Source: Mycocentrospora acerina (Eukaryota > Ascomycota > Dothideomycetes > Pleosporales). From it: a stretch of DNA of 64,000 nt. Shown one piece after another: positions 55,259-64,000 of the stretch; positions within the stretch are counted from its first letter, which is position 1, and every line of letters starts with the position of its first letter. Location: positions 682,001 to 746,000 of the forward strand of contig JAKUHH010000041.1 in the NCBI GenBank assembly GCA_022701365.1, in the 5' to 3' direction. The notes beneath the pieces were generated by a model. That model did no database searches and was not told where the DNA came from. It saw only the letters and a program-made list of their open reading frames with translations. Both the position numbers and the translations under genes were made by a program.

Positions 55259-56005
55259 GGTTGATGGTTTGATATGGGTAGACTGTGCAAAGATATCTGT
55301 TCGGTGATGCTATTCTTGGATGGTATAACTCGATATTTATTTGAATGTGTAGTGAGCAAGTCTGGTTGCCTGTCGCATGTCGAGATTTCGAGACGTTCGA
55401 TCAGCTAAGCTGGGACCTGCAGATCTGCCCCGCCCCCACCTTCCCTCTTGATCAACCGCGCTGTGGGGGTAGGGTGCTGGTACATAATGTCAAGGAATTT
55501 CTGTGTAGCGTGTGGCTAGGCCAGAAGTTAATTTAATGCCAGTCCTTGGACAACAACGACAACAACAACTGGGATACTGTACGACATGAGAGTCAATGTG
55601 GAAAGTCTTCTGTGGCATAAAGGTAATCACATTGGTTGCAAAAATCAGGTTATGGTCAAAAGAGTACTGGCAACTACGATGAATTCAAGATTCTTTGAAT
55701 ACGTAGCACTATTAACGGACGTTGGGTATTGATATATCTCTAGCCTCTGCCTTTTCATCGTTGGCTTGCCTAGAGTCGACAAAAGTCGAGTGTATCGTCT
55801 ACGCATTACACACAGATACGCATGAACCCACGTTGCATGTGCAATATTGCGGATATTGATATGTGGTAGCAACGCTGCGCAATCGAGTCTGGCCTTCCCC
55901 ACCAGTCATCGCTCTATACGCCTCCTGTTGCAACTGAAAACTTCCAGATGCTTAATCGTCAGATCAATCAGTCATTAAAATGGGGTATCGTCCATCCACC
56001 ATTCT
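55259..56005. other. Intergenic between phosducin-like and bHLH genes
   Basis: No gene is seen in 747 bp; both flanking genes are on the minus strand. Confidence 0.6.
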
Positions 56006-58110
56006 TCAAGTCCCCTCGCCCGTGCCCGCTTTCTCCACCTCTTCACTTTTCATGTCTACGCTCGGACTCCTTCTCAACGCCGCAAGCTGCTCCCTTAATC
56101 TTTCCATCTCCTTCTCCTTTGCCTCTAGCGCCTTGTCCTTCTCCTCACACTGTTTCTTCAACAACTTGATGTAATCGATTGCGCTCTCCACCTTTGCTGC
56201 CTTGGAGTTATTGGACTGCGCAGCGGTCATCTCCGGACTTTTTGCCTCTTCAACACCATTCGAAGAAGCAGGAAGAAGAGCTTGCATTTCCTGGAGGGCC
56301 GTGTTGATGCGGTTTCTGCGACCTTGTTCGGCAATTTTGTGAGATGTGCGCTTCGAGGTGAGGTTTGTGGAGAGCGAAGTTGGGTACACGACGCCTGGAA
56401 CGGTAGTTCCATCGAGAATGTTCTGGTAGTTGGATTTGGACGCCAGAAGAAGAGCGTGGGTATCGATACCGCCTACTATACGTTAATCATGATTACATAG
56501 CAAAAAAGGGTTGTGCTCACCATTTCCGCCGTCAGGGAGTAGAGGTTTTATGCTTGGCGAGATCTTAGGCCTTAGAGCAGGGCTCACGAGGCTCGAGCTG
56601 ACGCTGTTCCTCTTCTTGGGGTTTCGAGCGATCTTCGAGTCGGCCCTTCTCACAGAGGTCATGGAGAAGGCCGGGCTTGTAGGAGTGGACATGGGGTCGA
56701 GCATTGGACTAGGTCTACCCGACATGGCCCCACCTGGCGTACTATGTGGTCCCATCTTCGGAGTTTTTCTGGCCGATAACCGAGGTGTGTCAAGGTCATC
56801 ATCGTAGATTGTGGTCTCTATCCGTGAAAGTGATGGTCTGTCCAAGGAGGCTTCTGGCAAGATGAGGTTGTCCAACATGGCCGGGACTTGGAGAGGAACA
56901 GTGAACTCGGGAGAGGGCTGGATGCGCATGAGGGATGCAGGTGTGGCAGGAGTGGCCCCATGGCTGTTGTGTTGGGCTCGGATGGCTGGGGAATGCGTGA
57001 CAGAACTAGGGAGAGGGGGTGGTCGCATGTCTGATAGCATGGGTTCAGGAGAAATGGAATCAGTTTCTGAACGGTCGTGGTTACGTGGGACTTCAAGGCC
57101 GATGGACGACGGCTGAACCGGTCGGGCTTCTTGCATAAGTACATTGACCTCCTTGGGCGGTACGAGCGAAGACACGGTCGCTTTCCGCCTGCCTGGCTTC
57201 ACAATCGGGGACTGACGTACGCGGCCAGAAGCATTGGTGGTTCGTGGTACGGTTCTTTTGTTGGTGCTCCTGAGTCTTCTGCTTTGCTCAGGCTGACTCA
57301 TGGCAGGCTCGCCCAGTATGTCCATGTCTACATCGATGGGCGAATGCCCTGATGAGCTCACTGAATTTGTCGTCTGTGTGTGTAGATGCGCTTGCTGGTG
57401 GCTTTGCGCAGTCAGAGCCGGGGAAGTCAGAGGGCTAAAGTAGGCGCCTGGGACGGTAAAGTCTGGTATTTGGAAGCGCGCATCATGAGGTGTCACTGCT
57501 GGGGAGACCAGCGGGGTAAATGTCTGTGTACAAGTCAGTCGCATTGCCTCGCGAGGGCAAGCTGTGCCGTGCGTACCGTATCGTCCTTGCGCATATGGTA
57601 TCTTTGGTCAAAGAGAGCTTGCTGAGGGTCCATCTGCTGTAGGTAGCGGTGCGGATCACCGTGCATCTCGATGCTGTTGGGCGTAGGGGGGACGCCGTGG
57701 TGCGGGCGGTAGACCTGGTCCTGGGCCTGGGTAAAGGTAGGTGTGTTGGACTGGCCAAAGTGCGTCATGCCGTAGTCGAAGAAGCCGTTGGCGACCTGGG
57801 ACATGCCCATGGGGTTCTGCACTTGGTGCGCATCAACAGAGCCATTGTGGTGATCTTGGGAGATTTGCGGGGTGAAGTGGTTCTGGTGGTTCTGGCCATT
57901 CTGCAGGTGCTGGACGTCAATGGACGTGGGCATGTTGCCCAGGTGTTGACTGTCCTGCTGCGCGGACGCGCCATGGCCGTAGTCGATGTTGAAGTCGAGA
58001 TCGAGATGGTCAAAGTCGATCAGATTGCCAAAGTCGTGCTCGGCGGTGGCATCCATTTGGTCAAAGTGCTCGGCGCCCGCCGCCCACGACTGCGCGTTGG
58101 CAGTGTCCAT
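56006..58110 (-). CDS. bHLH transcription factor, NUC-1/Pho4-like
   Basis: Exons 58110-57577, 57523-56521 and 56475-56006 give 668 residues. The bHLH lies near the C-terminus (about 545-640): KRTSHKIAEQGRRNRINTAL basic region and helix 1 with His-Glu-Arg contacts for CACGTG-type sites (H..AEQ.RR), a loop with SNGVEEAKSPEMTAAQ, then KAAKVESAIDYIKLLKKQCE as helix 2 and a coiled coil. This matches NUC-1/PalcA, the fungal activator of phosphate-starvation genes. The N-terminus has DFDHLDLDFNIDYG, an acidic activation-like segment, and long Ser/Pro-rich tracts with RATVSSLVPPKE-like and SPxxSPA motifs suited to PHO85-type phosphorylation. The last intron has tandem acceptors (TAGTAG), giving NVGG or NGG. 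Regulation by phosphate is inferred. Confidence 0.92.
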
Positions 58111-59639
58111 CGCGTTCGCGGAGAACCCTGTCGAAAGAGGACAGAACCAGAGGGTCGAGGTTCTGCGAAAACAATTTCTTCACGGGCTGGTGGGGCTACC
58201 TAATCGCGGCACGGCGCCGGTTTGAGTGTGTTGTGTGGGCGGGCGTGCGGGATTCAGAGGCTGGCTGGCTGGCTGGCTCATGCATCGAGCGAGCCGCACG
58301 CCTGAAAAAGGGCAGGTCGATCTGGCTTGTGCAGCAAAACCGCAGAGAGTCTGGGAGGATGCAGAGCGCGCAGCAGCAGCAGCACTGCCAATGGCACGGC
58401 GGCGCTGCCCCTGCGATGAGAACGAGAACCCCACGGAGGCCATCCTCTTAGATAACACGACGCCGCGGGCATTGCAAGTCCAGAGGTGTGCCTCGCTCCC
58501 GTGGCCCGCCAATAGGAGCATCTTCCGTGGGCAGCGTCGCGGTAGATTTGCAGCTTTGCAGCCCTGGGCAGCGACGCAGGCATTTGTACAGAACAAACAC
58601 ATTGGGATGGATGGCTGTCCAAGACGGTCGACTCGACCACCTACCTATGAGAGCATCATGACCGCGGCGCTCCTCTTGCAGGGCCCCAGTGCGCAAACAC
58701 CAAAGGAGCAAGGGATGGGCACGCAGAGTTGGGGCTAGTCTAGCCCATGCTACTGCAATACCTGGTACGATTACATAGTACAACCACTATGCATGTCCTA
58801 TTACAGAGCACGTCGATTCCGCCTCGCACCGACCAGTCCGTGGGCAGTTGCAAACGAGTGCCGAGCCGTGCAGACGTGCAGCTTGCGCTGATGCGCTTCC
58901 CGCACACGCCCGCAGATTGCCGGAGCTCTGCGCCGGGCGTGTCGGTGCAAGCACGAATGTTTGCGCCATGTCCATGTCCATGCCCATGGCCATGCCCAGG
59001 CACTTGGTGGTCTTTGATGCCGTTGGACATGCAGCCGTCGTTTGCAGGTTGGCAGGGAAGCGGGGTGTCGGGTCTGCTGGTGCTAGCCAGCCGCCTCGCG
59101 CCTTGTTAATCTCGTTTGGCTGGCTCTGGCTAGCCGCAGACTGCCCCATCTAGCAGGCTCCCGAGAGTCATGCACGCAGGCAGGCAGGCCCAGTGCAGCA
59201 GGCGAGTAAACAATCCAACATGTCACAGTGTGTGCATGTGTAAGTGTAAGTGTAGGTGTATGTGTACGTGGATGTGCATGTGGACGAGTATGTGTGAAAA
59301 TATTTGAACATTCCTACATCAGAGGCTGCTCCAATCTCATTAATCGAGGTATCCAGCGAGACAGAATAGCTGACTCGCCCCCACCGAAAGAACCCTTGAA
59401 TCCCTACTACGCTGCAAACTTGCAAAGGCAGCGAGTGTCCTCTTTTCCCGTAATTTACACATTGCCGAATGTACATGAACCGTCCATTCGAATATCAGCT
59501 GCCCAGGACTGGCGCGCACCGTGGGTATTATCACCACCGCCAAAACGATAAACAGGAAATAAGAAAGAAGCTGCCGTCAAGGGCCCGTTGAACGCCGTTA
59601 CTGAGACATCACCCACTGCATCTCTTCTGGCTTCGTCTC
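58111..59639. other. Gene-free 1.5 kb upstream of the bHLH gene
   Basis: No gene is supported. The bHLH promoter should lie at 58111-59000. A degenerate GTGTAAGTGTAGGTGTA repeat is at about 59230-59290; CATGTCCATGTCCATGCCCATG repeats are near 58965-58995. Several 100-codon open frames are low-complexity and overlap each other. Confidence 0.55.
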
Positions 59640-60044
59640 TCACATTACGATGCAGCAACCGCTGCTTTGCTGGGGGGCGTAGGGATCCTCGCGCTTGTCG
59701 ATCTGGCGTTTGTGTCAGCTGCGCGTCACATGCATGTCAAGTTGCCGGGTGGAGAGCATACCGTTCCCCATCGCGATGGCACCATCCAGTCCTTGGGCTC
59801 CTTGTCTGTAAAGGCGATAAGACTGCACGCAGCACGTTAGCCAATGTCTGCAGCGCCACAGCTACACAATGTCATACTCTAACGCGGCTTCCGACACGGG
59901 TATCCTGCGGCGATCCAGGTCTTCTCGGAGGCGCTGGTTCAGCTCGGTGAGCCGTCGCAGCTTAAGCTCGGCCATGCTCTGCTTCTTGCTTTTTCCATCG
60001 CCGCCAGTCCGTATCTCATAGGGCGCAGACATGATATTCGGCAT
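59640..60044 (-). CDS. Heterotrimeric G-protein gamma subunit
   Basis: Exons 60044-59878, 59822-59762 and 59702-59640 give 96 residues. The coiled-coil KQSMAELKLRRLTELNQRLR (about 20-39) pairs with Gbeta; EDLDRRRIPVSEAALDLIAF spans the first intron, and KDWMVPSRWG is a conserved Ggamma block. The last exon (21 codons) ends GCCIVM: a CaaX box (CIVM) with a preceding Cys, so farnesylation and possible palmitoylation at the plasma membrane are expected. It closely follows the layout of Neurospora GNG-1. A second Met lies five residues into the protein. The gene is divergent from eIF3a by 909 bp and lies 4.4 kb from the phosducin-like gene. Confidence 0.95.
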
Positions 60045-60953
60045 CGTACGCGTATGCAGGCGGACAGGCAGGTGAGGCTGAGGGTGATGGCGAGAGAGAA
60101 AGAGAGAGAGAGAGAGTGTGTGTGGGTGGGTGGGTGGGTGAATGCGGGTGTGTGTGTGTCGTCAAGCAAGGGCGGTGTTATTAGTTGGGGACGCGCGACG
60201 AGCGTGTGCGTGGATGCAAGAGGGTGCGACGTGCGTGGGCGAGCGGCGCAGAGGCGGAGAGGCGTTTGGGGGTAGAGAGCGGAGAGGGCAGGGAAAGGAG
60301 CGAAGACGGCCTGCCGAGTGAGCCTGCCGCCGAAAGTCAGCGCGAGGACACGGCGATGAAGCGTCTCGCGATGGGAGTGCGGTGGTGGTGAGTGTGGGCG
60401 CGGTAACCAGGAGGTTGGAAGGTCGTCTGTTCAAATTGGGGGCTCCTTGTTTTCGGGTGAGGGCGCATTCGGCTAGCCTCGCGGCAGACTCGCCCTGCGA
60501 CGCGGCCAATTGCTGGCCCAGCTGGAGTGCAGCGCACCAGTGGCCTGGCAGTCTGCAGGCCCTCCCTAATGGCATGCGGCGTGCGACACGAGCGGCGTTG
60601 CCATTGGGAGCGCCCAAACGTTGATTATCAGGGTTGGGCACAGGCAGGCCAGCCCACAGGGGCCCATCCGACCCAGGTGAGGGCGCCCAGTTGCAGGCCC
60701 AGTTGCAGGCCCAGTTGCAGGCCCAGTTGCAGGTCGCCTGCAGCCCGCCCACGCCGGCCACACACTGCGCCGCTGGGAGCGACGCTGGGAGGCGGTCACG
60801 TGCCGCCCTTCGCCAACCAACCGCACAATCTTTTTGCAGCGGCCGCGAGCCCGCGAAACCGCATCCCCACGACGGCCTCGCTGCATCTCCGTGCTCGCTC
60901 TCAAGCCCCCCAGCGACAACAGCAGACGGATCCACCCCCTCCAGCTGCCCAGC
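60045..60953. promoter_or_regulatory. Divergent promoter, Ggamma / eIF3a
   Basis: No gene is seen. It contains a GAGAGAGAGTGTGTG microsatellite (about 60096-60150) and a perfect four-copy 12-bp repeat (60685-60732). A 636-codon minus-strand frame that crosses it and the eIF3a gene is an antisense shadow. Confidence 0.6.
60685..60732. repeat. Perfect 12-bp minisatellite GCCCAGTTGCAG, four copies
   Basis: Four adjacent identical units lie about 220 bp upstream of the eIF3a start codon. Confidence 0.95.
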
Positions 60954-63900
60954 ATGGCGCCGCCACCCCACTCCAAGCCGGAGAACACGCTGTACGACCC
61001 CTCCTCGAGCCTGCCCGTCTGCCTGCCTGCCGACATGCCCACCGACATGCCCACCAACACGCCCACCTGCCTGCCCCTCCACCTGCCCACCTACTGACCG
61101 TGCCCAAGTAAACGCGCCCAAGAACTCATCGGCGTCGACCAGCAACAGGCTGCCCTGCAGCTGCTGCACGAACATGTCACCTCCAAGCGCACCCGCAACA
61201 GCCCCATCGCCTCGCTCGAGCCCGTCATGATCCTCTTCGTCGAGCTCTGCGTCGACCTGCGAAAGGGCAAGCTCGCCAAGGACGGCCTGTACCAGTACAA
61301 GAACACTGCGCAGAACACCAACGTGGGCACCATCGAGGTAGGAGAGCGTCTGTCGTGCTGCACTCGCGAGACGACCGCTGACATGTAGCAGCTCGTCTTC
61401 AAGCGCTTCATCGAACTGGCCGAGCAAAAGGTCACCGAGGCCCAGGCCAAGGCAGACGAGGTCCAGTCCACGCTCGAGACCACCTCCGAGTCCCAGAATG
61501 TCGACGATCTCGAGGCCACTGAGACGCCAGAGTCGATCCTGCTGTCCACCGTCTCCGGCGAGCAGTCGCGCGACCGCACCGACCGCGCCATCGTCACGCC
61601 CTGGCTGAAGTTCCTGTGGGAGACGTACCGCACTGTCCTCGACATCTTCAAGAACAACGCCCGCCTGGAGCTGATGTACCAGTCGACCGCCCACCAGGCC
61701 TTCCAGTTCTGTTCCAAGTACGCCCGCAAGACCGAGTTCCGCCGTCTCTGCGAGCTCCTGCGCAACCATTTGCAGAATGCCGCAAAGTTCTCCTCCCAGA
61801 TGCACGCCATCAACCTCTCGGACCCCGACACCCTGCAGCGACACCTCGACACCCGATTCCAGCAGCTGAATGTGGCGGTCGAGCTGGAGCTGTGGCAGGA
61901 GGCCTTCCGCAGTGTCGAGGACATCCATACACTCCTCAGCCTGAGCAAGCGCCCCGCCAAGAACGTCATGATGGCCAACTACTTTGAGAAGTTGACGCGC
62001 ATCTTTTTGGTCAGCGAGAACTACCTCTTCCACGCCGCGGCCTGGAGCAGGTACTACAACCTGCTGCGCCAATCTGCTGCCGTTGTTGCCTCTGGACAGA
62101 GCTTGAAGAAGGATAACCCCGCTGTGACCGAGGCCGACATGACCAAGGCTGCATCGTTCGTGCTCCTCTCAGCCCTCTCTATTCCCGTCATCAGCACGTC
62201 CCGTTCGCGAGGTGCGCTTGTCGACGTCGATGAGGCGAGGAAGAACAAAAACTCACGCCTCACCAACTTGCTTGGAATGTCGCAAGCCCCTACGCGTGCC
62301 ATTCTGTTCAAGGATGCCCTCAGCAAGGGCCTTCTCAGGCGTGCTCGCCCTGAAATTCGTGACTTGTACAACATTCTCGAAGTCGATTTCCACCCTCTCT
62401 CCATCTGCAAGAAGATCTCGCCCATCCTGTCCCAAATTGGTGCCGACGAAGAGATGAAGAAATACGTTGCACCGCTGCAGCAGGTCATTCTTACCCGCCT
62501 GTTTCAGCAATTGTCCCAGGTTTACGACTCTGTGGAGATCAAGTTTGTGCTCGATCTTGCTCAATTCCCTGACCCCTTCCAAGTCAGCAGCGGAACCATT
62601 GAGAAGTTCATCATGAACGGTTGCAAGAAGGGTGACTTGGCTATTCGCGTCGACCACGCCACTGGTGTTCTCACCTTTGATTCTGATGTCTTTTCTTCTG
62701 CCAAGGCTATGCACCCCGGCTCTGGTGCTGGTTCTGCAGAGATTGAGACCCGCTCTGTGCAGCGCCTGCAGAGCACTCCTGCTGAGATTGTTCGCTCCCA
62801 GCTCACACGTCTGGCTAAGACTCTCTTTGTGACTTGCCAATATGTCGATCCCTCCTTTAACGAAGAGCGACTAAAGGCCAAGGAGGCTGCTTTTGCCCGA
62901 GCCAAAGAGGGAGCTGAGAAAGAGCACACGGATATCCTTTCTCGCCGTGACATCATCTCTCAGAAGAAGGAGGCGGCGCTCAAGGCTCACCAGGCCAAGG
63001 AGAACGAAGAGCAGACTAGGAAACTCATCCGCCAGCAGCAAATCAAGGAGGAGGAGTCCCGTCGTCTGGCAGAGGAACAGAAGCAGCGCGCTGAACAGCG
63101 TATCAAGGCGGAGCAAAACCGAATCGCACGTGAAGAGATTGAGAAGCAATTGAAGGAGCTGAAGGCGACCACCAAGGTTGACATTGACATCCCTGACAAT
63201 ATTGAAGACCTAGACTCCACTCGGATCCGCATCATGAAGCTCCAGGCTCTCGAAAAGGAGAAGGCTCTGCTTAACGAGCAGCTCCGCATTGCTGGTAAGA
63301 GGATCGACCATTTGGAGCGAGCCTACCGCAAGGAGGAAGTCAAGCACTTGAACGAGGACTACGAGAAGCAAAAGGAAGCTGACCGAGCTGCGTATGAAAA
63401 GGCCAAGAGTGAGCAACTGAAGGAGGCCGAGCAGAAGCACACAGAGGATGTTTCTCTGAAGCACCGCCTCTCAAGGCTTGTGCCTACCTATCAGGACTTT
63501 GTATCCACTGTCAAGCAGCAGCGCAAGACTGAGTTCGAGAAGCGCCAGAAGATCGCGCAGAAGGAACTTGAGAATAAGAAGGCTGCGCGTGTCAAGGAGG
63601 TCAAGGAAAGGGTAGCCAGGGAGAAGAAGGAACGCGAGGAAGCCCAGCGCCGACAGCAGGAGGAGGAGGAGCGCGAGAGGGAGGAAGCAGAGGCGAGGGC
63701 ACAGGCCGAGGAGGAGAAGCGCCAGAGGATGATCGAAGAGAAGGCAAGGAGGGACGAAGAGAGAAAGTCAGTATTACCATTCCTTTCTATTCATCCTCGA
63801 CTAACATGAGCTAGGGTTGCGGACGAGAAACTACGAGTTCAGCTCGAGAGGGAAGCACAAGCCGAGGCCAAGATTGCTGCAAGGAAAGCAGGTGGATTTG

Positions 63901-64000
63901 GCGCAGAGCGACCCATCTCGCGTCCAGCTGCCGCAGAGCCTTCGTCCAGCGCCGCGCCACGTTTGGTCCCTGGTGTCAAGGCTACTTGGCGTGAACGTGA
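60954..64000 (+). CDS. TIF32: Eukaryotic translation initiation factor 3 subunit A (partial, runs off window)
   Basis: Exons 60954-60991, 61109-61337, 61389-63766 and 63815-64000 (continuing) are visible, about 940 residues. The tiny first exon, MAPPPHSKPENTL, joins KRAQELIGVDQQQAALQLLH with an AAG acceptor at 61107-61108. The N-terminal half is the TPR/PCI scaffold (KFLWETYRTVLDIFKNNARL, RRLCELLRNHLQ, TRIFLVSENYLFHAAAWSRY, RDLYNILEVDFHPLSICKKI); the PCI winged helix ends near QVSSGTIEKFIMNG. From about residue 600 it becomes a very long charged coiled coil (QKKEAALKAHQAKENEE, EERKVADEKLRVQLE). eIF3a is the backbone of eIF3, bridging 40S, mRNA and the b subunit. The stop lies beyond 64000. 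It is divergent from Ggamma. Confidence 0.97.

Noticed and set aside
60162..62072. 636-codon minus-strand open frame
   Set aside because: It runs antisense to the well-supported eIF3a exons and through its promoter; its first part mirrors eIF3a codons and the rest is low-complexity. A shadow of GC-rich coding sequence.

Overview
This window is nuclear DNA from a filamentous ascomycete (Pezizomycotina; I infer Dothideomycetes, perhaps Pleosporales, from gene content alone). The evidence is many short spliceosomal introns (about 48-117 nt) with GTRNGT donors and CTAAC/CTGAC-like branch sites, and orthologues of typical fungal genes: Sec21, Ubp3/USP10, ATP sulfurylase with an APS-kinase-like tail, a NUC-1/Pho4-type bHLH, a PTH11-like rhodopsin-domain protein and a bZIP-DUF3425 factor. 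There is no operon structure, and I recognised no rRNA, tRNA, CRISPR array or intact transposon. One run of 157 N (22920-23076) marks a draft-assembly gap inside an intron.

Layout. 1-8.1 kb: the 5' part of a mitochondrial-type cation diffusion facilitator, a monoacylglycerol-lipase-like hydrolase with an apparent 4-nt microexon, an OXNAD1-like oxidoreductase, a multi-pass membrane protein and a Mix17-like twin-CX9C protein. 8.6-15 kb: coatomer gamma (Sec21), lipoyl synthase and a dienelactone hydrolase. 15.7-24 kb: a large uncharacterised protein, a small one-helix membrane protein, a peroxisomal enoyl-CoA hydratase and a bZIP factor. 24-37 kb: a GH18 chitinase, Ubp3-like deubiquitinase, RNF10/Mag2-like RING protein, a small SelK-like candidate and a SPOUT1-like RNA methyltransferase. 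37-48 kb: a seven-helix PTH11-like protein, a 1.9-kb gene-free stretch, COQ4, a SET-domain methyltransferase, then ATP sulfurylase and PAPS reductase side by side. 48.6-64 kb: a winged-helix-like protein (possible UFL1 homologue), mitochondrial uS14m, an Arb2-domain protein, a phosducin-like protein, a NUC-1-like bHLH factor, a G-protein gamma subunit and the first two thirds or so of eIF3a.

Themes. Six genes have predicted mitochondrial roles (MMT-like CDF, OXNAD1-like, Mix17, lipoyl synthase, COQ4, uS14m). Two neighbouring genes encode steps 1 and 3 of sulfate assimilation. A Ggamma subunit and a phosducin-like protein, which in other eukaryotes helps fold Gbeta-gamma, lie about 4.4 kb apart. 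Many gene pairs are divergent and share promoters of 300-1100 bp; several of these, and some introns, carry short degenerate tandem repeats. Exon coordinates were built by hand from splice signals and reading-frame continuity; every multi-exon model below closes in frame.
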